Positions 6,289 through 13,689 of a stretch of DNA of 64,000 nt are shown here, in pieces. The position numbers and the translations under genes are program-made. Below the pieces are notes generated by a model, which saw only the letters and a list, made by a program, of their open reading frames with translations, was not told the origin of the DNA and searched no databases. Source of the DNA: a virus; the IMG/VR virus record IMGVR_UViG_3300017917_003446, positions 1 to 64,000 of that record; one strand, 5' to 3'. Positions within the stretch are counted from its first letter, which is position 1. Each line of letters begins with the position of its first letter.

Positions 6289-6861
6289 TTATACTGGTCT
6301 TCTTACTATTGGTCTAATGGATGTTCCGTCACTTGGAGGTGCATCCATTATTGGTTGGGACAAAGGTACACTTGGATTAGGATCAGCATATGCCATTGGT
6401 TGTGATACTGGCATAGGTGCTGCTGTTATTGCTTGTGGTCTTGGCGCACTAAGTGTTGTACCTGGTGCTGGGGGCGGAGGAGCAGAACTTAGTGTGGGAG
6501 TTGGAACATTACCTGCTGCACCTGCTATCTTTTCCTGTGTGCGACCAAATGCACTGACACCAAGAACAGCTCCCATAGCTACGTGAAACAATCCACCGCC
6601 TTGAAGCGTAATAGGTACCCACTGTCTAAACGCATCATTGACTGCTTGCTCTTCCCAGAACTGAACAATAGTAAACATAATAGGAAAAATAGCAAAGTCT
6701 GCTAAACAGCAAACCATATACATCATTGCCATCATTGGACGCCATTTTTTGGTCATCCAATCTTCCTTGTTTTCATTACCGGGCACTAAAGCCGAATCTT
6801 CTTCTTTTTTCTCTTCCACTTTAGGTTCCTCTTTTTTCTTTGTACCAAATTGAAATCCCAT
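6289..6861 (-). CDS. Holin-like (3TM gene-transfer-release type) membrane protein
   Basis: The 190-residue protein has a charged N-terminus, hydrophobic segments at about 42-68 and 88-105, and the block QWVPITLQGGGLFHVAMGAVLGVSAFGRTQEK. WRPMM and the TLQGGGLxHxAMGAxLG block resemble the holin family first described in gene-transfer agents. The C-terminal 75 residues are Pro/Ala-rich and disordered. It lies between gp26 and the tape-measure candidate, so a structural role in the tail (for example DNA-ejection pore) is also possible. Ribosome site AAAGGA precedes the start. Confidence 0.6.
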   Translation of the reverse strand: MGFQFGTKKKEEPKVEEKKEEDSALVPGNENKEDWMTKKWRPMMAMMYMVCCLADFAIFPIMFTIVQFWEEQAVNDAFRQWVPITLQGGGLFHVAMGAVLGVSAFGRTQEKIAGAAGNVPTPTLSSAPPPPAPGTTLSAPRPQAITAAPMPVSQPMAYADPNPSVPLSQPIMDAPPSDGTSIRPIVRRPV

Positions 6862-6871
6862 TTCAGTTCCT

Positions 6872-7030
6872 TTACATGAATTCTCTATTTTTATTTTGCA
6901 TTCTTATTTTTTCGTTTTCCTCATGTATATACTGTATTAGTAGTGCTATGTAAGTATCTCTTTCCCAGGGTAGCATATCCTCTAATTCTGATAATGAATA
7001 TTTGTGATGATGCATTAAGGCAAAATTCAT
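6872..7030 (-). CDS. gp26 frameshift extension / tail assembly chaperone domain
   Basis: This 52-residue ORF is MNFALMHHHKYSLSELEDML then PWERDTYIALLIQYIHEENE and a charged end. The same frame stays open upstream of the ATG (RLSLSQDDLLNYYK) back to the slippery site inside gp26, so the natural product is probably a gp26 fusion made by -1 frameshifting rather than a separate protein. The sequence has the look of the T domain of tail-assembly chaperones (gpG-GT type): short, helical, with a YSLSELExMxPWERxxY core. It ends 10 bases before the holin-like gene. Confidence 0.8.
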   Translation of the reverse strand: MNFALMHHHKYSLSELEDMLPWERDTYIALLIQYIHEENEKIRMQNKNREFM

Positions 7031-7065
7031 TTTGTAATAATTTAGTAAATCATCCTGAGAAAGAC

Positions 7066-7761
7066 TTAAACGAAAAAACTTTGAAGGCCCTCCAGTTTTA
7101 CTACATTATGTTTTCCACACTTATCGCAATCTGCTTCAATAGTTTGTTCTAATCTTGGCATAGTAAGAAAAAATTCTTCTACTTTTTCAAATTGTTTTCT
7201 GGTGAAATCATTGACAAACTGCAGAATTTCTTCTTGCGTTTGCTCTGACGAATCCCAATAATTTTTATTATCATAAACACCTTTTATACAATTTATAACC
7301 AATTTTACAATATCATCCTGATCATCATTTTCATATGCTTTCATTACTTCTTCATAGGTAGGGTATCTCATTTCAACGCCTATAGAATCAGTCAATTGTA
7401 TTTTACTATTATGATTTTCTCGTTTTACTACTTTAGCATCTAATAAATTAGCAGTGTGTTCTATTTTATTCCCGCACTCACAGTTAATAATTAAATCTAA
7501 AGTTTCACCTATTGATTTTGCTCTTAACTGTATGAAAATATATTCAATATCAAAATTGGATAAATCTTCAACCTTTAGTTTTTCAAATGTACAAATATTT
7601 ACTAAATCTTTTATTACTCGAAATACCTCTATTTCATTGGCTTCTTTTAAAGTTAAAAGAATTTTATGTTCTTTTACTAGAAAAGGTCTGTATTTAACAG
7701 TTTTCCCAGTAGAAGGAAGTTTTAATTCATAGGTTGGTGTATTTAATTTTGGTAAAGCCAT
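7066..7761 (-). CDS. 26: Baseplate hub subunit / tail assembly chaperone gp26
   Basis: The 231-residue protein matches T4-like gp26: YELKLPSTGKTVKYRPFLVKEHKILL at the N-terminus and, later, RYPTYEEVMKAYE. Two Cys pairs (CECG and CDKCG) could bind zinc. In T4, gp26 is needed for hub assembly. The -1 slippery site near its 3' end would convert a minority of product into a about 296-residue fusion, as in the G/GT tail chaperones of lambdoid phages. It starts 12 bases after the gp54 stop. Confidence 0.82.
   Translation of the reverse strand: MALPKLNTPTYELKLPSTGKTVKYRPFLVKEHKILLTLKEANEIEVFRVIKDLVNICTFEKLKVEDLSNFDIEYIFIQLRAKSIGETLDLIINCECGNKIEHTANLLDAKVVKRENHNSKIQLTDSIGVEMRYPTYEEVMKAYENDDQDDIVKLVINCIKGVYDNKNYWDSSEQTQEEILQFVNDFTRKQFEKVEEFFLTMPRLEQTIEADCDKCGKHNVVKLEGLQSFFV
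7072..7093 (-). promoter_or_regulatory. Programmed -1 frameshift signal
   Basis: Reading the minus strand, an internal Shine-Dalgarno GGAGGG (7093-7088) is followed after nine bases by the slippery heptamer T TTT TTC (7078-7072) in the gp26 frame, two codons before the gp26 stop. This copies the E. coli dnaX arrangement, where an SD about 10 bases upstream stimulates -1 slippage. Slipping gives the in-frame 66-residue extension. No strong downstream stem was seen. Confidence 0.72.
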
Positions 7762-7773
7762 CGTATATCCTCA

Positions 7774-8490
7774 TCAAGCTGATATAGGTAAATCACTACC
7801 GGGAGTATCTTCTAAATTACCAGTAGTGGGATTGAATTGTCGTCTAGCTGTTTTTTCTGGTAAATTCTCTTCCGGTCTTCTTGCAAAGGACCTAGAATTT
7901 TCTGGAGGTATAAAGGGCACAGTGTTTCTTATAGAATTAACAGTTTCATTATCCATTACTGCTGTCCAGTATCTATAAGCAAACATTACAGTTAAACGAT
8001 GAGTTTGATTTTGTGTTGAATTATTCAACGCCATAATATTAATTGATCTAGGAAAGGCATCTTTCAATACGCATCTGTAAGTTACATTATCTGATTCGTC
8101 TAACTGATAGATAGTAATATCTTGTACATAATCACTTTGATAACCAACTAAAAAAGTATCAGGTTCAATGACAGAATAACACCACTCCTCAAAAAATCTT
8201 TTTACGATCATTTCTCTATCAACATGAAATGTCATAGAAATACCTTCTCCACCAAATTCTGCGGAAACTGGTCTCTGAAAGGATGGGCCAAAAATTTTAT
8301 AACCTTTTGTGCTAACTATTAGTGGGGGAAAATTAGTTTCCTCACAAAATAAACTAATTAATCTGCCAAACTGCTTATAAAAATTATTTAAACCGGAAGG
8401 GACAGGTATCTCAACCTCAAATCTATTGGGCCTTGCTAATCCTACTCCGAGAACTTCGTTTCTAAATTCGTTTATATTAAATATTGCCAT
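7774..8490 (-). CDS. 54: Baseplate tail-tube initiator gp54
   Basis: The 238-residue protein starts MAIFNINEFRNEVLGVGLARPNRFEVEIP, typical of tube-like proteins of this family (compare gp19: NVNQFKAAL...ARPNQFAVQL). T4 gp54 sits on the hub and primes polymerisation of gp19. The C-terminal 50 residues are Pro/Arg-rich. I chose ATG at 8490 (TAATG overlap with the upstream stop) rather than the longer in-frame ATG at 8517, which would run into the neighbour. Confidence 0.8.
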   Translation of the reverse strand: MAIFNINEFRNEVLGVGLARPNRFEVEIPVPSGLNNFYKQFGRLISLFCEETNFPPLIVSTKGYKIFGPSFQRPVSAEFGGEGISMTFHVDREMIVKRFFEEWCYSVIEPDTFLVGYQSDYVQDITIYQLDESDNVTYRCVLKDAFPRSINIMALNNSTQNQTHRLTVMFAYRYWTAVMDNETVNSIRNTVPFIPPENSRSFARRPEENLPEKTARRQFNPTTGNLEDTPGSDLPISA

Positions 8491-9053
8491 TAGTATTTTG
8501 CCTTTGAATCTTCCCAAACTTTAGTCTTGTTGGCTCCCACAAACTTATCAACAGGCAATAGTGCAGCAGTTACCCAATTAGTAACAGGCACTTCAAAAAA
8601 TCTAGATTCAACATGATCTGATAGATAATGTTTAACGCATGCTTTAACTGGAGCTAATCTTGATGATCTAGTAAGTATTCTCCAAGAAATTTGTAATTTT
8701 GTAGTATCATCCATCTTTTCATTATTAAGATATTCTGAAAGATAGCCTAATAATTTAAATCTTGCTAGGTAGGGCAAATAATGAAGGTTTAATCCGAAAA
8801 ACCCATCTGGTACTTTTCTAAAAGGTAATACTAGAGGAAATCTATCGTAGTAGGGTAACGTATTTTTATGTTTAGGATCGTAAAAAAACAAATACATCTT
8901 ACCAGGTAAAACTCTGTTTACTAAAAATTCTCTTTCTCTCATAATGTTTGTTCCGCTCAAAGTCCCAAGTTTTCTTACTTGTGCTTGATACCATTGAACA
9001 GATTTATCGACGTTTTTTGGGTCGACTTCTATATTTGTGAAAGACGTAGCCAT
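8490..9053 (-). CDS. Conserved T4-like virion-cluster protein, unknown function
   Basis: The 187-residue protein has a distinctive aromatic-rich core: MYLFFYDPKHKNTLPYYDRFPLVLPF and GFFGLNLHYLPYLARFKLL, with no transmembrane helix or catalytic motif I recognise. The same core is seen in T4-like marine phages beside baseplate genes, so it is likely a structural or assembly protein. It is coupled to gp54 by TAATG and follows gp4 by four bases. Confidence 0.75.
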   Translation of the reverse strand: MATSFTNIEVDPKNVDKSVQWYQAQVRKLGTLSGTNIMREREFLVNRVLPGKMYLFFYDPKHKNTLPYYDRFPLVLPFRKVPDGFFGLNLHYLPYLARFKLLGYLSEYLNNEKMDDTTKLQISWRILTRSSRLAPVKACVKHYLSDHVESRFFEVPVTNWVTAALLPVDKFVGANKTKVWEDSKAKY

Positions 9054-9057
9054 TGTA

Positions 9058-9516
9058 TTATTTATTGTAGGTTTGGATACCTAAATCTTTTTCCGTCAGT
9101 ATCATAAACTTCATTTTACGATCTTCGCAATATTCAAACGCTGCTTTCCATTTGGCTTCGTTCACTCCATATTGAAAAACTTCATCTATAAACTGTTTGG
9201 TTTTTCTTTTAGGAATAGATGGAGGTTTGGTAAATTTTTCAGGTTTAATTTCTATAAGATATTTTTGTATTTTACCTTCTTTATCTGTTACCTTTATAAA
9301 AAAATCTACAAAGTAGCGATGAACTTTTTTATCTAAAGGTGACACATATGGAATAATAACGGTTTCCGACCCCCATTCTAGTATTGATAAATTGCCATCA
9401 CACCATTTCATAAATTTAAGTTCCCAGAGAGATCTATAGATCACATTATTGATCTCTCCCCTATATTTACTGGGATTTAATACTCTATATCGCCCCTTGT
9501 ACGTATTTTTATACAT
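9058..9516 (-). CDS. 4: Head completion nuclease gp4
   Basis: The 152-residue protein matches T4 gp4: NPSKYRGEINNVIYRSLWELKFMKWCD, then VHRYFVDFFIKV and YLIEIKPEKF. The spaced E, D and ExK residues form a TnsA/PD-(D/E)XK-like nuclease centre. gp4 acts at head completion, before the tail joins. It is the first gene of the minus-strand late operon and is preceded by a minus-strand TATAAATA box. Confidence 0.88.
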   Translation of the reverse strand: MYKNTYKGRYRVLNPSKYRGEINNVIYRSLWELKFMKWCDGNLSILEWGSETVIIPYVSPLDKKVHRYFVDFFIKVTDKEGKIQKYLIEIKPEKFTKPPSIPKRKTKQFIDEVFQYGVNEAKWKAAFEYCEDRKMKFMILTEKDLGIQTYNK

Positions 9517-9524
9517 GATTTTGG

Positions 9525-9532
9525 AATAAATA
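9525..9532 (+). promoter_or_regulatory. Late promoter candidate for gp48 (one mismatch)
   Basis: AATAAATA on the plus strand, one base off the T4 late consensus TATAAATA, lies 27 bases before gp48 (start 9559). Initiation would fall near 9538-9540, inside the divergent promoter region. Confidence 0.5.
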
Positions 9533-9542
9533 ATTTATTAAC

Positions 9543-9550
9543 TATTTATA
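9543..9550 (-). promoter_or_regulatory. T4-type late promoter for gp4 operon
   Basis: Perfect TATAAATA on the minus strand (TATTTATA on plus), 27 bases upstream of gp4. It would drive gp4, the 9053 gene, gp54, gp26 and the tape-measure group. Confidence 0.75.
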
Positions 9551-9558
9551 GGCAAAAA

Positions 9559-10770
9559 ATGTCAGATTTAGCCACACAAAGATTAGAAGATAGTCCAGTA
9601 TGGAATGTAGATGTATCTGGAGTAAGTAACGAGCAACAATTTTTATCTGATATTGCCAGTACAGTAACTACTTCTTCTAGATCTAAATTTGATATTAATG
9701 TGATAAGATTCCCTGAAACACTTGGTACTGATCCCAGTCTACAACATTACGTTTCTTTTTCAATAAATGTTAGAGGTAAATCTAGTTATTCCTTAGATTC
9801 GGATAGATTATTCTCTATTACTAAAAATAATGCTGCACAACTAACTGCTGATGAATTAGCTAATGCAACAGAGGGATTAGCAAAAGTTGGAGGTGCTGTG
9901 TTAGGTGCCAGTATAGGAAGTATGGCAGCTAAAAAATTGGCAGATGCTGTACCTAGAAGCGGTAGCACAAACACAGCAGGTAAAAAAGCAGGGAGTACTA
10001 CAGTAGATAAAGCAATACAAATAGGTGGAGCAGCAGCAGGAGGTATAGCTGGTGCTAAATTGGGTGAAGCTGCAGCAGAGATAATTAATTCTACAGCGTT
10101 ACTTAAGCCTGACGTATCTTATAGAATATCTGACGTAATAGCGTTACATCTAGAAGAAAAACCTTCAGTAAAATATTCTGCCAATTATTCAAATAAAGAT
10201 TTAGGAACTTTAGCAGGTGTACTTGGACAAACAGGTGGGGGAGATTTAACTAATACTTTGACAAGTGCAGCAAACATGGGTGGCGAATTAGCATCAGCTG
10301 CTATACTTGGATTGGCAAAGTTACCCTCTATGTTCGGCGGAACTGACGTTAAATCTATTATAGGCGCAGGCGCTAAAGTTGCTCTTAATCCTTTCAGAGA
10401 AGTTTTATTTGAAGCAATAGATTTTAGAACATTTAGTTTTAAGTATAGATTGATGCCTAAAAGCGAAAAAGAATCTAAAGATATTTACAATATTATAAGA
10501 TTATTTAAATTTCATATGCATCCTGAATTATCTAAAAATCGTTTATTTTTTATTTACCCTGCAGAATTTCAAATAACTTATTTTTTTAAAAATCAGCAAA
10601 ATGAATACTTTCATCATTTTGCCCCTTGCGTTTTAACTGATCTTCAGGTTGATTATGGTGGGGAACAATTTTCCTCATTTAGAGACGGTGCGCCAACAGA
10701 AGTTAATCTTTCTCTCACTTTTAGAGAAACAGAAATTCTTACCAAAGAAAAAATACTGGATGGATTTTAA
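9559..10770 (+). CDS. 48: Baseplate tail-tube cap gp48
   Basis: The 403-residue protein has the gp48 C-terminal half (FREVLFEAIDFRTFSFKYRL, LFKFHMHPELS, RLFFIYPAEFQITYFF). T4 gp48 caps the hub together with gp54 to start tail tube growth. A Gly/Ala-rich stretch of about 75 residues (VGGAVLGASIGSMAAKKLAD...) in the N-terminal part looks like a hydrophobic insertion. It is the first gene of the plus-strand late operon and overlaps gp53 by one base. Confidence 0.85.
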   Translation: MSDLATQRLEDSPVWNVDVSGVSNEQQFLSDIASTVTTSSRSKFDINVIRFPETLGTDPSLQHYVSFSINVRGKSSYSLDSDRLFSITKNNAAQLTADELANATEGLAKVGGAVLGASIGSMAAKKLADAVPRSGSTNTAGKKAGSTTVDKAIQIGGAAAGGIAGAKLGEAAAEIINSTALLKPDVSYRISDVIALHLEEKPSVKYSANYSNKDLGTLAGVLGQTGGGDLTNTLTSAANMGGELASAAILGLAKLPSMFGGTDVKSIIGAGAKVALNPFREVLFEAIDFRTFSFKYRLMPKSEKESKDIYNIIRLFKFHMHPELSKNRLFFIYPAEFQITYFFKNQQNEYFHHFAPCVLTDLQVDYGGEQFSSFRDGAPTEVNLSLTFRETEILTKEKILDGF

Positions 10771-11264
10771 TGTATTTCGAAAAATTTCCTTACGATGCAT
10801 ATTCATTAGATGATTTATCATCAGTACAACTTATTAAAGATATTTTTAGGCGTGTTACTATTACTGAGGAAGTAAAAAGTAATACGAGTATCTTTGATCA
10901 ATATGATGTTAAAGAAGGTGAAACCCCTGAAAGATTAGCAGATAAGTTTTATGGTGATTCCAACTATCATTGGGTAATTCTGCATGTAAATGAAATAATT
11001 GATCCTAGATTTGATTGGCCTTTGACAACATATCAGTTGGAACAATACGTAGGATCTAAATATGGTGTAGCCAATGTGCAAGCAACTCACCATTGGGAAG
11101 ATGGTAGTGGCAACTGGGTCAATAATACTTATTCATCTGCTACTGCTATATCTAATTATGTCTACGAAGAAGAATTAAATGAGGATAAAAGAAGAATTAA
11201 AATTTTAAAACCTAGATACCTTGCAGCAGTAGAAACAGAATTTGATAATAAGATTAAACAATGA
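10770..11264 (+). CDS. 53: Baseplate wedge subunit gp53
   Basis: The 164-residue protein shows the gp53 core: YDVKEGETPERLADKFYGDSNYHWVILHVNEIIDPRFDWPLT, a LysM-like region followed by a baseplate-binding part. In T4, gp53 binds the wedge inner disk. Adjacent genes gp48 and the hub protein support the call; it overlaps both by one and four bases. Confidence 0.9.
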   Translation: MYFEKFPYDAYSLDDLSSVQLIKDIFRRVTITEEVKSNTSIFDQYDVKEGETPERLADKFYGDSNYHWVILHVNEIIDPRFDWPLTTYQLEQYVGSKYGVANVQATHHWEDGSGNWVNNTYSSATAISNYVYEEELNEDKRRIKILKPRYLAAVETEFDNKIKQ

Positions 11265-12613
11265 GTTCACAAGATAGTCTGCAAAAAGCAGGCGAAGTAG
11301 TTATAGAATCTTTAAAATTATTAAGTGTTAATAATACTTTAACTGATCTTGATGAATTTTTAATTGAATTGAATTTGTATGAAGATATGTTCACTAATTT
11401 TATGCGAGGTGAGATTGCATTATCTGATAGTAGAAATTTAATTCAATCATTACCTATTATAGGTGAGGAATATTTATTACTAAGATTCAGAACACCCACT
11501 TTTCCTGCAGCTATAGAAAAAACATTTAGAGTAGTTCAGATAACAGATAGAAAAGTTGTACGAGACAACAATACTCAAACGTTTATACTTCACTTCGTGT
11601 CTCAAGAATTGATAGCAGATGTTTTACTTCCAATATATAAAAGTTTTGAAGGTAGTATAGACGATGTAGCTATAGATATCTTCACAAATTTCTTAATGAT
11701 GAACAGAGAGTATGAAACTAATAGCGATGAATCAATATTAAAAGAAATCGAAATCGTTACTCCATTAAAAGTAATCACTGAAACAGAAAATAAAGTTAAA
11801 TTTGTAAGTCCAGGTTGGTCACCATTTAAATGTATTAATTGGTTAGCATCCAAGGCAATTCCGAAAGAAGGCAAAGCATGTAATTTTTTATTCTTTGAAA
11901 GTAATAAATCATTCTATTTTGGAAGTATAGAATCTATTTTTGATTTTACTAATAAAAATAAAAGTTTTATTGGAACGTACACTATTTCAGCATCTAACAT
12001 TAAAGAAATAGGAAACAACACTTTAAATAGAGAATTTTTTCTGACAGAAAGTGTTGATATGGTATCTACTACAGACCATATAAAAAATTATACTAATGGA
12101 TATCTTGCAAGTAGATTAATAACCTTAGATGTCTTTAATAAGGTATACGAATTAGTGGATTATGATCATACTACAGAGTATTCAAATTATATACACTCAT
12201 CTGGTGAAAATGCTATACCAATTTTTGCCAAAGATAGTTTAAGGAATCCTGCAGCAAGTGTACATTTCTACCCAGTTAATCCTAAATTGTTTAATAATTT
12301 TTCTGGTAATATAAGTGAAAAAATTACACAAATTTACGGTAATAGAAAATCGTCATTGTTGGAATTAACCAACCTCAAATTAAATATAAATGTGCCAGGT
12401 AGAACAGATGTAGAAGTAGGTTCAATGCTCAGATTTAGTTACCCTGAACTGGGTCCACAGGATAATCCGAATACTAAAAATGAGGATTTACAGTATTCAG
12501 GATATTACATTATTACTGCAATTAGACATAAGATCACTAAAACAGATACAATAGAACATAGAATGATTATGGAAATTACTAAAGATTCTTTAGTTGTAGG
12601 TGGGGATACATGA
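11261..12613 (+). CDS. Baseplate hub protein, gp27-like
   Basis: The 450-residue protein sits in the place of gp27, just before gp5. N-terminal features include DEFLIELNLYEDMF and LRFRTPTFP, then a segment SPGWSPFKCINWLASKAI and a C-terminal PGRTDVEVGSMLRFSYPEL typical of gp27/VgrG-type hub domains. T4 gp27 forms the trimeric hub that holds gp5. Direct similarity to T4 gp27 (391 residues) is weak by eye, so the symbol is left blank. ATGA overlap with gp5. Confidence 0.72.
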   Translation: MSSQDSLQKAGEVVIESLKLLSVNNTLTDLDEFLIELNLYEDMFTNFMRGEIALSDSRNLIQSLPIIGEEYLLLRFRTPTFPAAIEKTFRVVQITDRKVVRDNNTQTFILHFVSQELIADVLLPIYKSFEGSIDDVAIDIFTNFLMMNREYETNSDESILKEIEIVTPLKVITETENKVKFVSPGWSPFKCINWLASKAIPKEGKACNFLFFESNKSFYFGSIESIFDFTNKNKSFIGTYTISASNIKEIGNNTLNREFFLTESVDMVSTTDHIKNYTNGYLASRLITLDVFNKVYELVDYDHTTEYSNYIHSSGENAIPIFAKDSLRNPAASVHFYPVNPKLFNNFSGNISEKITQIYGNRKSSLLELTNLKLNINVPGRTDVEVGSMLRFSYPELGPQDNPNTKNEDLQYSGYYIITAIRHKITKTDTIEHRMIMEITKDSLVVGGDT

Positions 12614-13689
12614 ATATTTTTAATAAAGATGGATTTATATGGTGGATAGGTGTTGTTGAGGATCGTATGGATCCTGAAAAATCTGGGAGAGTTCGTGTTA
12701 GAATATATGGATATCATACTGACGATAAAACGTATTTACCTACGAACGATTTACCTTGGGCAGTACCTATTACACCTATAACTTCTGCATCTATATCAGG
12801 TGTTGGTACTACTCCATTAGGTCCGGTTGAAGGTACATGGGTTATAGGATTTTTCTTAGATGGTGCTGATATGCAGCAGCCTGCGATTTTTGGGACTATT
12901 GCCACAAAAGCTGCTCCTAAAGTATTTGCTGCACTAGAAACTAAACCTGCTACAGCAAACACAAACGACGGCATTTTGAGAACGGAAGATGGTAAAGCTG
13001 TAGTTGATAGTCAAGGACAACCTATAAGATCAGGTGTGCCAGCAGTAGAAGGGTGGGAATTAGGACAAACGTCAGAAAAATACGAAACGGGCGGAAAAGG
13101 ACCTGGAACTATAAACAATTATGCTAATAGTGGAGATTTCGGTGGCGCTTCATACGGATCATATCAATTTGCATCATATTTGCCATCCGTTATGCCTGAT
13201 GGAAAATCCAGACCTAATGCGACAAAATCACCATTAAAAGATTACTTAGCTGCGTCTAAATTTAGTAGTAAATTTAGTGGATTAGAACCTGCAACCGCAG
13301 CATTTGATAATATGTGGAAATCATTAGCATCATCAAATCCAAAAGAGTTTAAGCAAGATCAACATGACTTTGTACAAGCAAAATACTATGATGTTATGAT
13401 TGCTAGTTTGAAACGCAAAGGTTTAGATTTAAGTGGATTTGGCCCAGGTGTAAATGATCTAGTTTGGTCTACTGCAGTGCAACTAGGACCAAATAGAACA
13501 AGCGTTTTTACTGATCCATTACAAGGTAAAGCAGAACTTACAGATAGAGATATAGTTGAATTGGTATCTAACTATAAAATAAAAAATGTAAATACATACT
13601 TTAAATCTAGCTCTTCAAATATACAAGCAAGCGTAAAAACGAGATGGGAAAATGAAAAAACAGATTTACTTAAACTTATAACAGCATGA
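12610..13689 (+). CDS. 5: gp5-like hub spike: OB domain plus lysozyme-like domain
   Basis: The 359-residue protein begins with a gp5 OB-fold (WWIGVVEDRMDPEKSGRVRVRIYGYHTDD, LPWAVPITP, GTWVIGFFLDGADMQQPAIFGTI). After a linker (about 120-150) comes a muramidase-like domain: YETGGKGPGTI (presumed catalytic Glu), DFGGASYGSYQF, then a helical C-terminus. T4 gp5 is OB-lysozyme-beta-helix in one chain; here the beta-helix is in the next gene, so the T4 spike is divided. The lysozyme domain would open the peptidoglycan during injection. Confidence 0.78.
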   Translation: MNIFNKDGFIWWIGVVEDRMDPEKSGRVRVRIYGYHTDDKTYLPTNDLPWAVPITPITSASISGVGTTPLGPVEGTWVIGFFLDGADMQQPAIFGTIATKAAPKVFAALETKPATANTNDGILRTEDGKAVVDSQGQPIRSGVPAVEGWELGQTSEKYETGGKGPGTINNYANSGDFGGASYGSYQFASYLPSVMPDGKSRPNATKSPLKDYLAASKFSSKFSGLEPATAAFDNMWKSLASSNPKEFKQDQHDFVQAKYYDVMIASLKRKGLDLSGFGPGVNDLVWSTAVQLGPNRTSVFTDPLQGKAELTDRDIVELVSNYKIKNVNTYFKSSSSNIQASVKTRWENEKTDLLKLITA

